Of a DNA stretch of 64,000 nucleotides, positions 1-10,926 are shown one piece after another. The DNA comes from Teratosphaeria epicoccoides. Its lineage: Eukaryota > Ascomycota > Dothideomycetes > Mycosphaerellales > Teratosphaeriaceae. The translations under genes and the position numbers were made by a program. The stretch spans positions 122,884-186,883 of the forward strand of contig JADDMT010000059.1 in assembly GCA_021401465.1 (NCBI GenBank). Direction: 5' to 3'. Every line of letters begins with the position of its first letter. The stretch's first letter is position 1. The notes beneath the pieces were generated by a model, which saw only the letters and a program-made list of their open reading frames with translations, was not told the origin of the DNA and searched no databases.

Positions 1-221
1 CGTTTCGCCCGCTTGTGCAGGTTACGGTTGTGGGTGGCGAAGATGTCTTCCTTCTTGGCGCCATGTCGCGAGCTCTTGGGTTGCTTCGAGGGCGCGGTAT
101 TAATCAGCGAGCTCAGTTGGGAGGTGAAGGAGAGGGTGGTGGATGACGAGATCTCCTTGTCGCCGGCGAGCTTGTGTTGTTTCCGGATGCCGTAGAGTCC
201 ATCGTCCTTGGGTTGAGGCAT
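1..221 (-). CDS. 5' end of an unidentified gene (partial, runs off the window)
   Basis: On the minus strand an ATG at 221-219 opens a frame that stays open to base 1, so about 73 N-terminal residues are visible and the rest lies outside the window. The peptide begins MPQPKDDGLYGIRKQHK, continues with a Ser/Thr-rich stretch (EISSSTTLSFTSQLSSL) and ends in a basic, Asn/His-containing segment. It shows no signal peptide or membrane segment. The style resembles N-termini of fungal nuclear or nucleolar basic proteins; a CCDC174 (DUF4078)-type protein is one possibility but I cannot confirm it. The gene is divergent from the homoserine dehydrogenase, with about 200 bp between the two start codons. 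The reading frame is well supported; the identity is not. Confidence 0.55.
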   Translation of the reverse strand, partial: MPQPKDDGLYGIRKQHKLAGDKEISSSTTLSFTSQLSSLINTAPSKQPKSSRHGAKKEDIFATHNRNLHKRAK

Positions 222-422
222 CGCACTGTACGGAGAAGAGGATAGCAAATGACGAGAAGGGCAAGTCAATCGTACAGGTAGTTTCACATGTCAAAAGCTC
301 CTACCACTATGCAGAAACAAGCCGCCCTAATGCTCCTCAATGCCCCGCATCACCAATCTGAATGGCATTTTTCTACAACACATTCATCGCCAGCTTCTAC
401 ACGATACAACACCTCCCCCACC

Positions 423-1547
423 ATGTCAAAGCCTCACTGCATCTACCTCGCCATCATCGGCGTTGGCGGCGTCGGCAAAGCTTTCCTCACCCAACTCCAC
501 CACCTCCAAACGCGCCTCGAAAATCAAAACCCTCCAATCGCATTGAATCTCATCCTCGTCCGACGAAGCACCACCCAAATCTTCTCCGAGTCCTTCCAAC
601 CCCTCAACATCGCCACCGTCCTCGAGCAACTCCAGCAGTCCAAGCAACCTCTCCTCCCGTTCACAGAACTAATAGACTACCTGCACACTGCACCTGGCAA
701 AGTCGTCCTCGTCGACAACACCAGTGATCCCACATTAGCCGGCTCGTACCCCATGATTCTACGAAAGGGAATCTCGATCGTCACGCCTAACAAGAAAGCC
801 TTCTCTGACACCTACAGCCTCTGGTCCGACATCTTCTCCGCCGCAGCCAATGGCACCGGCTCCCCGAGGAACGGCCACATCTTCCACGAATCCACAGTCG
901 GCGCCGGCCTCCCCGTCATCGGCACCCTGAAAGAGCTAGTCGAAACCGGCGACGAAGTCACGAAAATCGAAGGCGTCTTCTCAGGCACCATGTCCTTCCT
1001 CTTCAACTCCTTCCAACCCCTCGGCGGCGGCGGAGGGAAGTTCAGCGCGGAGGTGAAGAAAGCGAAGGAGTTGGGATTCACGGAGCCGGATCCGCGAGAT
1101 GACTTGAATGGGTTGGACGTGGCGAGGAAACTCACGATTCTGGCGAGGCTGATCGGATTAAGGGTGGAGAGTCCAACGTCTTTCCCTGTACAGTCGCTTA
1201 TACCGAAAGAGCTGGCAGCTGTTGGCTCGGGAGAGGAGTTCTTGGAGAAGCTGCCGCAGTTTGATGGGCAGATGGAGGAGTTGAAGGAAAATGCGGCGAA
1301 GGAAGGCAAGGTTGTGAGATTTGTGGGGAGTATTGATGTGCGGAAGAAGCATGTCAAGGTTGGGTTGGAGAATTTCGATGCGAGTCACCCGATCGCAGCG
1401 TTGAAGGGGAGTGATAATATTATAAACTTTTATACGAAGAGGTATGGAAGCAATCCGCTCATCATTCAGGGCGCGGGTGCCGGTGGGGAGGTGACGGCGA
1501 TGGGTGTCACGGGAGACTTGCTAAAGGTGGTGAGGCTGTTGCAGTGA
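423..1547 (+). CDS. HOM6: homoserine dehydrogenase
   Basis: This 374-residue protein is the NAD(P)-dependent homoserine dehydrogenase, which reduces aspartate semialdehyde to homoserine on the way to threonine, methionine and isoleucine. The N-terminus carries the Rossmann dinucleotide loop IGVGGVGKAF (about residues 9-18), followed by the catalytic domain with VTPNKKAFS, HESTVGAGLPVIGTLKEL, GVFSGTMSFLFN, and EPDPRDDLNGLDVARKL. The C-terminus closes with GAGAGGEVTAMGVTGDLLK, as in yeast Hom6. Length matches the fungal monofunctional enzyme (about 360-375 aa). The frame stays open upstream to 288, but the ATG at 423 (context CACCATGTC) puts the Rossmann fold directly at the N-terminus and is preferred. 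No intron is needed. The antisense open frame at 812-1357 is a shadow. Confidence 0.95.
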   Translation: MSKPHCIYLAIIGVGGVGKAFLTQLHHLQTRLENQNPPIALNLILVRRSTTQIFSESFQPLNIATVLEQLQQSKQPLLPFTELIDYLHTAPGKVVLVDNTSDPTLAGSYPMILRKGISIVTPNKKAFSDTYSLWSDIFSAAANGTGSPRNGHIFHESTVGAGLPVIGTLKELVETGDEVTKIEGVFSGTMSFLFNSFQPLGGGGGKFSAEVKKAKELGFTEPDPRDDLNGLDVARKLTILARLIGLRVESPTSFPVQSLIPKELAAVGSGEEFLEKLPQFDGQMEELKENAAKEGKVVRFVGSIDVRKKHVKVGLENFDASHPIAALKGSDNIINFYTKRYGSNPLIIQGAGAGGEVTAMGVTGDLLKVVRLLQ

Positions 1548-2373
1548 GGTACCAGAAGTGTTGTAGCATAGTCCGAGCATTGAACTCGACGCTGCCGCAC
1601 AGCAGCCGTACATGCATCATTCCGCCTTTCGATGCTATCACTCTTCAGACGACGGTCAGATGGTCTCTTCAGCCCGTTTTGAAAATAATCAAGCAAGGTG
1701 ACCGACTAATTGACGCACACGGTCATTGTTCGACTCATGTCTCCTCGATTATCAATGTCGATCTACCGAGACTGTGGTGCATCAGTCAGTCCGTCAGTCA
1801 GGCCTCTCAGTCAAAGGCAGCTGGGTTGCTTGTTCAGATAATTGCGCCTTCCTCTCTCGACGTCGTCAAATCGGCTCTCCCTCTCTGTACTTATGCTCGT
1901 CAGACTCGTACATTCCCAAAGTAAATGCGGGATCCGCGCGCCCTCGGCCTCAGATCCTGGTCATGGTTCAGCATGGCCGATATGTGCTCACTGGTCTTCC
2001 CTCGTTTTGCAACCGGAGGAACACCGTCATCGGGCAAGGCTCACATTAGCCTTGAAATACGCGGCAGCTGGCGTGGTCAGCACAAGTGATAGGGCTTCGA
2101 TGCAATGAAACCTGGCCTGCGGTTCAATTGGAGTTTCAGTGGCGCAATAGCTTCATGTTGTGTGCGAGAGATCTGTTCGACATTACAGCCTCATGGGTAG
2201 TGCCATGGTCTGGCTCATATGTGAAGTGGAATCAAGCACAATTGGTCCCCGAGTGTGCCATCCTCGGCCCAATATAGAGCGATAGCTATTGAGATAATGC
2301 ATGGCGGAGGATACGTGTGGAGCCTCAAAAGCCCAATGCTGCCGGCTATCTTAGAAAGTAAGCCTGGTCTCAA
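1548..2373. other. intergenic, no gene recognised
   Basis: Short open frames on both strands lack protein-like composition or splice structure. The first part is presumably the 3' UTR of HOM6. I see no tRNA, repeat or transposon remnant. Confidence 0.5.
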
Positions 2374-2679
2374 TCACATGCCCGTGGAATGTGGTTTCGA
2401 AGCTATGTCCGCTGCAGTTGCTCTGACCTCAATAATGAAGGCTTCACGAGCCGAGACGGGCGAAAGATGGCGAATGGAAGGGACGATGGATGAGGTCGCG
2501 CGGGTAAACAGTGAAGGTCCCTGCCAAAAGTGGTCGCTGCCGGCCTCCGTAATTATGACAGAAGTCTCGTCCATTGTCGCAAATGCTTCAAAATGCTGGC
2601 CGGTTGGCTGAGGGGCGGCGAGAAAGAAGTTCCATCGTTCCAATGCATTTTCAATGTCCTTCTCTAACTGGGACATCAT
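2374..2679 (-). CDS. possible small hypothetical protein, NTF2-like in style
   Basis: A 101-residue frame starts at a tandem ATG (2679/2676) and reads MMSQLEKDIENALERWNFFL at its N-terminus, then ...FATMDETSVIITEAGSDHFW... and a mixed C-terminal half. Unlike neighbouring random frames, its composition looks protein-like: an amphipathic first helix with aromatic residues, then short strands. This is reminiscent of the start of SnoaL/NTF2-like proteins, which usually run 120-160 aa, so the frame could be a whole small gene, the first exon of a longer one, or a decayed copy. I could not find a convincing downstream exon. No transcript evidence is available from sequence alone. Confidence 0.3.
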   Translation of the reverse strand: MMSQLEKDIENALERWNFFLAAPQPTGQHFEAFATMDETSVIITEAGSDHFWQGPSLFTRATSSIVPSIRHLSPVSAREAFIIEVRATAADIASKPHSTGM

Positions 2680-3430
2680 GCGACGAGACGTGTATGGTGG
2701 CTATGTTTAAGACCATAAGTTGTTGCGATGCAGGTGGGAAGTTCAGCCTTTCTGAGCAGACTAGCGTGCTGAGCTGAACGCAGCCAGCTTCCGTGAACGT
2801 GGGCAAAGCACTGCCCGCTCACCTCGCTCTCTCTGTTTCCTCACTGCGTTCCTCCACGCAAACCCATCTCAGTTGTTTGAGGAACGGCCCATACCAAGTG
2901 TTCGACAAGGTCAGTATAAGCCGACCGTCGTGTCACCAACCTCAACGACAACATTGCGAAGACGCGCATACACATTCACCCAATCTCCTCGCGACGACTC
3001 TGACGCGATTGCCTGTTGTTGTGGTTCGCGTCAAAAGCCGCATCACGACCTCGCGCGCCCACTCATCGCAGCTGTCGCCATTGAACGAATTTATCGACTG
3101 ACGGTCGCCTGCACAGATCGGCTCTACACTGCACCAAGAATAGCGATCACCACCAACTTGTGAGTAACTTCCTGCATCATCTGCTTCACCGACGAGCTTG
3201 CTCGTGACGTCAAAGCTGGTGTGTTATTGCGCCCGCGCAGCTTCAAAGCTGAGGTGTTGATCACCACGAGCACCACCAAAGCTGCGACTTCCACACATCA
3301 GACATCAACATTACGCGCGCAACTCTTCTGATCGATTTATTCTGGTCGCGTGATGATTTCGAGTCGACATTTGCTGACCATCGCGACGCGATAACCAGAA
3401 ACCGCAACACCACGCGTCAAAACAGTCAAC
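2680..3430. other. intergenic / probable 5' UTR and promoter of the HMG-box gene
   Basis: The stretch contains pyrimidine-rich tracts and the repeated short phrase caaagctg (near 3210-3280). Open frames here look like shadows. The last few hundred bases probably form the promoter and leader of the NHP6-type gene. Confidence 0.4.
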
Positions 3431-3922
3431 ATGCCTAAGGAGAAGGCTACCACGCGCAAGAGCGCCAAGTCCGCTGACAAGTCTGCCGGCGCCAAGAAGA
3501 AGAAGGGCCAGTCCAACTCCTCGCTTCACTGCAATCTTTACTGAAAATACTGACGCGCGCTGCAGACCCCAACATGCCCAAGCGTGGTCTTTCCGCCTAC
3601 ATGTTCTTCGCCAATGATCAACGCGACAAGGTCCGTGAGGAAAACCCGGGCATCAAGTTTGGTAAGTCTACAGACGCCACTCAGATGGCTGTGACCAGTT
3701 CTAACGCGTTGCAGGCGAGGTTGGCAAGATCCTCGGAGAGAAGTGGAAGGGCCTCAACGAGAAGCAGAAGGCCCCATACGAGGCCAAGGCCGCCGCCGAC
3801 AAGAAGAGGTATGAGGAGGAGAAGGCCGCCTACACCGCTGTAAGTACCATTGCCTTCCTATGTGCTTTGAGACAGCATACTGATTTGCTCAGGGTGGCGA
3901 CGATGAGGAGGATGAGGAGTAA
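3431..3922 (+). CDS. NHP6: non-histone chromosomal protein 6 (HMG-box)
   Basis: The gene has four exons: 3431-3506, 3566-3661, 3715-3839 and 3893-3922, giving 108 residues. A Lys-rich N-terminal tail (MPKEKATTRKSAKSADKSAG, then KKKK) leads into one HMG box: DPNMPKRGLSAYMFFANDQR, REENPGIKFGEVGKILGEKW, LNEKQKAPYEAKAAADKKRY. An acidic tail, GGDDEEDEE, ends it. NHP6 proteins bend DNA in chromatin and assist FACT and nucleosome remodellers. Introns 2 and 3 are canonical (GTAAGT...CTAAC...CAG; GTAAGT...CTGAT...CAG). Intron 1 (3507-3565) only restores the conserved DPN-PKRG junction if it is a GC-AG intron with donor GCCAGT, a CTGAC branch and TGCAG acceptor. An alternative start at 3574 would delete the basic tail and is less likely. 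Confidence 0.9.
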
Positions 3923-5102
3923 GGCAGTCGCCCTCTCTTTTCTGCTCTCTTCTGCATGCAATTCTCCCGCATCTGCTGGAGTGCCGCCACCATGCGCTTG
4001 CGGCACGGTCGGCGAATTTGATTCTTCATGATTACGGTACTGGGACGGATTCGGCAGTTTCTTTCCAACGGCTCGATGACTCGCTTCAAATGGGTGTGGG
4101 AATGGGATGATGATACCAAGAGTATAGCGAGATCATTTACAGAGCCAGTTACTCACAGTCATGCCGGCGGTGGTGTAGTGTGTATCATAGTGCGAACATG
4201 GCTTCGGATTCTCAAGCCTCATTCTTGACTGTTTTTTCCCAACGGCCGGGCGCGAACGACCATCGGGTCAGTGATTACGCGGGCCTTGGTTCGTTTCATC
4301 GTGCCTCTCGCAAGCTATCATGCGCGCGGAAGGCATGCGCGGCTGCCGCAACGATGACTCGATGGCCCAGAGCAGAAGCCAGCTCATAGGCCACGTTGTC
4401 GACGAAAAGCGCGCCATGCTTCAGGCACACATGTCCGATGCGCATCAATGGCCGCCCTGAGCCCGGCCCCTGACATGATCTGAAACTGTCAAAGGAACAA
4501 CCGTTCTGGCTGCTGACAGGCGGCTGGCAAAGCAGCAGTCCCGCGACACGCGTAAGCGAACGCTCTCGTCTATCTTTACCGTGCGCCAAGGAACCTTGTT
4601 GGCCCAGGGCATGCATCATCATCCATGAGGATGCAGGTACAGGCCCCGGCCAACCAGATGCTGAGAAGGATCTTGTCGGTGGTGATCGGGTTGGGGTGGA
4701 GCGTGGGGCTCGTGTGCATGTGATCGTGGAGCAGGAGTTCTGCTTCGCTGATCTTGATTGCGAAGCTTTTCTTGTCTTTTTGTTCTTTGTCAGCTTTGTG
4801 TCACTTGTGCGCCTCAACTGCAGCTGATCGATAGAGGTTCGTTTTTGTCTCGAGACCCCTTTCACCCTTCGTTGTTTTTGTTTTCGAGATACTGAGATAT
4901 TGATTTACCGAGGAGGAGCACACTCGCTTGGAGTTGATTGAGACAGGTCTCGGTCACGCAAGACTGGACAGGCTTTCGTCTGCGTATGCGTTGAAGTACG
5001 CCATCAGCTTCGTGGAGGAGAATTCGAAGGAGACCGATGATTTTTACATCAGCATCCGCACTTTTCATCTGCCTGCCATCACCAGCATAAGCTACCTGAA
5101 CC
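3923..5102. other. intergenic, no gene recognised
   Basis: The interval holds the 3' UTR of NHP6 and the promoter/leader of the CSC1-like gene. A 189-codon minus-strand frame (4296-4865) is basic and low in complexity with no recognisable domain, and is regarded as chance. No repeats or RNA genes were seen. Confidence 0.45.
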
Positions 5103-8100
5103 ATGGACGCCGCAGTCCTGGCGACGCGGGCCTGGCACTCCGCTCGGGCGGACACGACGACGAGCAGTGACACTTATTCGGAATCGACCATCAATTGTGA
5201 TCAAAGTCAGGCTTCTTGCAAGTTTCTACAGCTGATAGCGAACGGATTCACGTCAGGACAGGTATACCTCAATGACATATATCCAACACACAATGCCGCC
5301 CCATTAGCTAACCGACATCACAGGTCACTAGCAGTGCCCTCGCATCCTCGGCCATCCTCTCGCTCATCGTCGGGGGCTCGCTCGCCTTGCTCTTCTGCGC
5401 GCTCCGTCCATTCAACAATGTCGTCTACGCACCTCGAGCGAAATATTCAGATCAGAAACATGCGCCACCACCGATAACAAAGGACATGTTGGGTTGGATT
5501 CCCCCGTTGATTCGGACGAAAGAGCAGGACTTGGTGGACCGAGTAGGGTTGGATGCCGCCTTGTTCATGCGTTGTACTCGCATGCTGAGGAATATCTTCG
5601 CGTGTCTTGCCATCATCGGGTGCGCCATCTTGATTCCAGTGAATCTGGTCGCAGGCAGTGGGCCGCGGCCGAGCGGGGCGAGCAATATTGTGCTTGGCTT
5701 TACGCCGAAGTACAACTATGCAGGGAATTCGGGCTGGTGGTGGGCATATGTTGTGGTGTCCTATCTCTTCACCATCGTCATCTGCTTCTTTCTCTGGACG
5801 AATTATCGTGCGGTACTACGACTGCGGCGCCAGTACTTCGATAGCTCCGAGTACCAGCGCAGTCTGCATGCCCGGACGCTGCTGTTGACGGATCTGCCGA
5901 AGGACAGACGGACAGACGAGGGCATCGTGCGGTTGGTGGACGAAGTCAGGGCAACGGATGCTCAGCCGCGAGCCGCAGTGGCACGGAATGTTAAAGACCT
6001 GCCCGATCTCGTGGAAGAGCATGAGAAGGCGGTCAGAGAGCTGGAGGGATACCTGGCGAAGTATTTGAGGAACCCTGACAAGCTGCCGGACAAGAGACCT
6101 ATGTGCAAAGTCTCCAAGAACGACAATGGCTACAGCAAGGGTCAACGAGTCGATGCGATCGAGTATTTGACTTCCCGCATAAGAGTGCTGGAGCAGAAGA
6201 TCAAGGAAGTGCGAGAAACGGTGGACAAACGCGGCGCTTTGCCTTATGGCTTTGCTAGCTTCGAAAGCATCCCAGACGCCCACAGCACGGCATATGTCGC
6301 ACGTAAGAAAGGCCCAGAGGGGTCAATCATTCGCCTAGCTCCGAGGCCCAACGACCTGGTCTGGAAGAATCTGGCCATGACCAAGGCCCAGCGCAACTGG
6401 CAGAACTTCATCAACAACCTCTGGATCGCGGTGTTGACCATTGTCTGGACCGTGCCCAACTTACTCATAGCCATCTTCCTCTCCAACTTGGGCAACCTAG
6501 CGGTCCTCTGGGATGGCTTCAGGGAGACGTATTACGCGCATCCAGTCTGGTGGGGTATCGTCCAGGGTGTTGCTTCTCCCGCCATCACCACCCTCTTTTA
6601 CTACTTCCTGCCCGCCATCTTCCGCAAACTGTGCATCAACGGCGGCGATGTCACGAAGACGCAGAGGGAGAGGCATGTCATGCACAAGCTCTTTTCCTTC
6701 TTCATTGTGAATAACTTGGTCGTCTTCTCGCTATTCTCCTCGGTCTTTGGATACGTCGCAACGGTCGTTAATAAGGCTAAAGACGAGGATGCTTGGTCGG
6801 CTATTACGGAATCCCAGCCGTTCGACAAGGTCGTGCAAGCTTTGATCACTGTGTCTACCTATTGGGTGTCGTGGCTGATTCAAAGGAACATTGGCACAGC
6901 TGCCGACTTGAGCCAGGCCATCATGCTGATTAAGAACGCGTGGTCACGACGTTTTGGCTCGCCAACGCCGCGTGAGCTCATCGAGATGTCGGCGCCGCAG
7001 CCTTTCGAATACGCGAGCTACTACAACTCATTTGCTTTCTACTCCACCGTCGGCATCTGTATTGGACTGCTCCAGCCACTGGCGCTCCCGGTCACGGCGT
7101 TCTACTTCTCCGTTGACTCGTTCTTGAAGAAGTATCTGCTGCTCTATGTCTTCATCACCAAGTATGAGTCTGGCGGGATGTTTTGGCGCACGCTCTTCAA
7201 CCGCATCTTGTTGGCGTTGTTCCTTGGCATCCTTGTCGTGGTCTTGTTGATCGCCACACTGGGCCAGGGCATCAACACAGACTCCAATTTGACGGGTGGA
7301 TGGCCCAAGCTTGCAGCGATGGTGCCGCTGCCTTTCGCTATCATCGGCTTCAAGATCTATTGCATGCGCGCATTTGATGATGGCCTTCACTACTATCAGA
7401 AGGGCAAGGCTATGCGGGAGTCACAGATCGCGTCGGAGGAAGGCGGAATGAAGAAACGGAAGGGCGACCGGGTGGGAGTCAGATTTGGGCACCCGGTACT
7501 CTACAAGCCTTTGATGACCCCAATGGTCTCATCCAGGGCACAGCACATGCTCAAACAAATCTATCTCGGACGCACTTCGATAGACGACGATACCGCGACA
7601 GTGGCTGGCTACAGCGACGTGTATCTGGACCCCATGAACCCTCAAAAGCCCGGCAAGTCTGCAGGCGGAGCCGCACCATTTGAGATCGTGAACGAAGGAC
7701 AGATGGATTTCGAGCACTTCAAGAACAGACCAGAATTCCGTGACGAGGCTGGCGGTGACGGCGTCCTCTATGGGCGTGCGGCGGATGTCATCAGGCCTGG
7801 GACTCCGAGCACCATGGCCACGACGACCAGAGCGGGCACGTGGGACTCACAGCATGATCGCGGCAGGAACGAGAGCAGAGGACCTTACAGCAGAGGCAGA
7901 AGTGAGAGCGGAGATTCGGAACGGACGAGAGTCAATGAGACGGAGTACCCCCGCGGCTACCATCAAACCCCGACAATGTTGCACGAGCACTCGCCCTCGG
8001 GTAGCGAGGCGTCAGATATGGGGCACCAGCGCGGGCATTTCAGGGGTGCGAGTAGTAGGAGTTTGGGCGGGTTTCGCGGAGAGCCGGAGGTCACAGAGGG

Positions 8101-8275
8101 GTTGGTGGAGGGGGCGGCGAGGATGGCGAATAGTGAGCCGCCGATGTTGCCTGCGCTGTACGCTCCTGGGTCGGGGGGCTACGGGTTGATTAGGACGCCG
8201 GGAAGTACGCCCGGGGAGATGCCGGGGGAGGGAGATACGAGTTATGATTATTTTAGACGGGGAAGGGGTCCGTAG
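5103..8275 (+). CDS. CSC1/OSCA/TMEM63-type calcium-permeable channel protein (PHM7/RSN1 group)
   Basis: The model joins 5103-5261 and 5324-8275 across a 62-nt intron (GTATAC...CTAAC...ACAG, phase 0) to give 1036 residues. The N-terminal part has the RSN1_TM layout: a first membrane helix (ILSLIVGGSLALLFCALRPF), the VYAPRAKY motif, then helices 2 and 3. A cytosolic PHM7_cyt loop with coiled-coil character follows (about residues 200-400), then the RSN1_7TM core with WxNxxxxWxxRxxR-like and FYSTVGICIGLLQPL segments. A long polar, disordered C-terminal tail ends the protein. Family members are osmosensitive or mechanosensitive cation channels or lipid scramblase-like proteins of plasma membrane and ER. 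Yeast PHM7 is phosphate-responsive, which is notable with PHO81 2.7 kb away. The exact N-terminal exon is the least certain part. Confidence 0.88.
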
Positions 8276-8920
8276 GAAATGAGTACGGTGGGGAGGATGA
8301 TTATTATGACCTTGGTTTTGTGCATGGCGCTGGGATTGGGGTTTTGGGACATGGCGTCATGTTGCGGCATGGCGATGGGGATCGAACGAGTATAAGCGGG
8401 GGAACGATGTTGTTGGCGTATGTGGTGTGAGATGGATAGCTCGTGGCGGAGCTTTCGCTCGACCGCGCAAAAGCATACACAGACTGAATCAGTCGAGTCA
8501 TCCACGTCAGGCCAAACTACCCTCGCTTCTGCTTTCCCTGATTCTGGATGGTCTCGCTTTTCCGCTGCGACTCTGACAGCACAGTGAATTATGGGTTCTC
8601 AATTGTGCATCTCGCCTTCTGTCGGGGTTTTGGCCAGGATGCAGGGTCTGCGACTGCCTCCAAGTACTGCATAAAGGTCTGACAAGTGGCCTCCGATGTT
8701 ACAAGACCCGTGAAGATCTTGAGAGAGACCAAAGTCTTGGCTTGGGTCTGCAACGATCTCGCGCCTGACTGTGATATTGATACCGCACACCCTCATAGCG
8801 TCGCACTATCGATGGACTAAGTTCGATCGCTTGAAAAAACCCAGTGACGCAGACGAGGGGCCGGCGGTCGACCGTCCATGTCCCAGCCAAGAGCATAGCC
8901 CCGAATCGGCCGAACGCCAC
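8276..8920. other. intergenic between convergent genes, no gene recognised
   Basis: The space between the stop codons of the CSC1-like gene and the minus-strand zinc-finger gene contains only short frames. It likely holds both 3' UTRs. Confidence 0.5.
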
Positions 8921-9537
8921 TCAGACTGTCGACCTCTCCACAGGCACTTTGCCCTCTCTGGCCAGCCGCTCCACCGCCCGCCTCGCATACACCTCCCAGC
9001 TCTCATCCGCGTCGACCGCCAAAGCCCTCCTGGGGTCCAGATTGAGCTCCCGGCCATTACTGGGAAACCGCGGATCATACCTCCCCTCCCACCACCCATT
9101 CGTCCTCGCCTGCGTCGGGTCCTGCTCATAAGCCGTCTCCAGCTCGGCATCGGCCTCCTCGCCGCCGCTCATCTCGACATCCGTGCCGGCAGCGGGCTGC
9201 GCGGCGTTCTGCGGCTGCAGGGTGCTTTTGAACACGGGTTTCTTCTTCGCGGGCGCCGAGGTCCCGGGGGTTTGGAGGTTGAGGGATTTGAGACCGGCTT
9301 CTTCGTTGGCTTTGCGCTCGCGCTCGGCTTTGGAGGCCGCGTGGGGGTCTTTGGTCAGGAGTTTCATTTCTTTGAGGCGCTGCGGGTGGTGCAATCAGCA
9401 ACGAGGTCTTGGGTGGGTCACCAGGATTCTAGAAGTGCTGATGGCCGGACCTTTCGATGTTGGTGGTCGTAGGAGCCTTCGTGTGCTTCGAAGTCGTTCA
9501 TGCGTGCGTAGCCTTTTTGGCATAATTCGCCTGCCAT
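8921..9537 (-). CDS. small C2H2-type zinc-finger protein of the GPATCH8/ZNF804-like 'jaz' type
   Basis: Two exons, complement(8921-9379, 9451-9537), are separated by a 71-nt intron (GTCCGG...CCGCAG, phase 0) and encode 181 residues. The N-terminus MAGELCQKGYARMNDFEAHE followed by GSYDHQH is the second half of a zf-C2H2_jaz-like finger (Cys..., His-x-His region), followed by RLKEMKLLTKDP, the basic helix that follows this finger in GPATCH8/ZNF804-type proteins. The rest is acidic and Pro/Ala-rich, ending in a conserved-looking WEGRYDPRFPSN...LNLDPRRAL block. Such proteins are nuclear and usually linked with RNA processing. Only one of the two expected zinc-binding cysteines is present in this model, so either an upstream micro-exon supplies it or the finger is degenerate. 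Confidence 0.7.
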
Positions 9538-10051
9538 CTCTCTTAGCTTGAGTAGCAGTATGGGCAATGTGGTTTTCTTTCACAGAAGAACGTTCGCCGT
9601 GCTTCGCGGGCGGACTCGGTGGTCGCTTGTGGGAGCGGCTGGCTTCGCTGCAGGCTATCAGTCTTGATCGGGATGTAGATCATAGCGTTTTTCTCTTACA
9701 GGAGGAGGCATTGGGGTGTTGTTGAAGATGTTGTATGGTGGTGACACTCGTCTCCACGTTCTCCTGGGGATTTCTCCTGTTCGCGACAGAACGCTAGATC
9801 TCTCATTCAGAAACACACGGGTCGGCAAAGAGCGCTTTTCAGATCGACGAGGTCCGTTCACAAGCACCAGCCGATGAGGAAGGCGCAGAAGCCGAGACGG
9901 CCCCACACGTGCCAAATCCAGACAAGTATCGATAGAAGAACTCAATCATCTTCTTTGCTCCTGCACTCATCCTTACCTCGCCCAGACAGCCAACGGTCTA
10001 AGCAGACCGCAACACAGCAGGAAGCACGGCATTCTCCGCAGGCACAACAAA
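9538..10051. other. divergent promoter region
   Basis: This 514-bp space separates the minus-strand zinc-finger gene from the plus-strand SERF-like gene and presumably contains both promoters. A 95-codon minus frame (9658-9945) has no recognisable domain. Confidence 0.5.
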
Positions 10052-10353
10052 ATGGCTCGAGGAAACCAGCGCGACAAAGCCCGAGAAAAGAACCAAAAAG
10101 CTGCGTCTCAGGAGGTATGCAATTCGTGGCAGCTCCGAATTTTCAAAGTACCGCCCCCAAATAACCACTGCCATAGAAGCACAAGAATACTGCATCCGGC
10201 ACCGAGCAAGCCAGGAACAAGGAGAACGTTGCTGCGATAATGCGAGCCAAGCAGGCGGCTGGTACGCCACTGTCAATCACTAATCCCGAGTGCCATATAG
10301 TTGACAACCTCTTCATAGCGGATGCCAAAAAGGCCGGCGTAGAGAAGAAGTGA
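10052..10353 (+). CDS. SERF/4F5-family small basic protein
   Basis: Three exons, 10052-10114, 10177-10261 and 10319-10353, encode 60 residues. The protein begins MARGNQRDKAREKNQKAASQ, the hallmark of the 4F5/SERF family (MARGNQRE-AR-KN-KK), continues KHKNTASGTEQARNKENVAA and ends ...DAKKAGVEKK. SERF proteins are small, highly charged, disordered RNA/nucleic-acid-binding proteins that modify protein aggregation and shuttle to the nucleolus. Both introns are canonical (GTATGC...AACCACTGCCATAG; GTACGC...CACTAAT...TAG), and the reading frame is restored exactly at both junctions. Because all exons are shorter than 30 codons, the gene is easy to miss in an automatic search. Confidence 0.88.
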
Positions 10354-10926
10354 AATCTGTGCTATTCCACTCCTGCCATAGCGACAGACCGTCTGTTGAT
10401 GTCTTTAGCCCGGCGAGTTGAGGAGTTGCGATTCTGGAGACATGGGGTTCTCTTGATAGTGTTTACATGTATTCATGACTTCCGGACAGCATCTTACCAC
10501 AGGGACCAGAATTGCAGTCATGGTCGGTCATGCGAGCAGACCATCGTGCTTCGGATCCAACGGGCAGTGTGGGTTTTTGGAGGACGAGTGTTGTACTGTT
10601 CGATCTTGATCATTGGTACCGAGGAAACAAGCTCATGGGCAAGTACCACTGCCGAACAAGCGCCAATTGAAGCTTGTGCAGAGTGAAGGCATTGACTCGC
10701 GCAGGTACATGCGTGGGTTTAAACACAGATTACGTGAAGAAAGGCCTGAGTAATATTTGCGGCAGACATCTAGAGGCACCCCAATTTAATGTGCCTGAGC
10801 CATCGATGCAGCAGTCACTGCTCCTAGTGACACCCACAACGCCGGACGCCTCGCTAAGAACCACTGCATGTATTGTCTCTTCCGCTTTGAAGAAGTTCGC
10901 GCCATCGCAGCTGCGGCTGTATCGTC
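10354..10926. other. intergenic, no gene recognised
   Basis: Only short frames are present between the SERF-like gene and the 3' end of the PHO81-like gene (convergent pair). No repeats were seen. Confidence 0.5.

Noticed and set aside
288..422. 45-codon N-terminal extension of homoserine dehydrogenase
   Set aside because: The Rossmann motif follows directly after the ATG at 423, and the extension lacks presequence character.
4296..4865. 189-codon minus-strand frame in the CSC1-like upstream region
   Set aside because: Basic, low-information peptide without conserved motifs or splice structure; more probably leader/promoter DNA.
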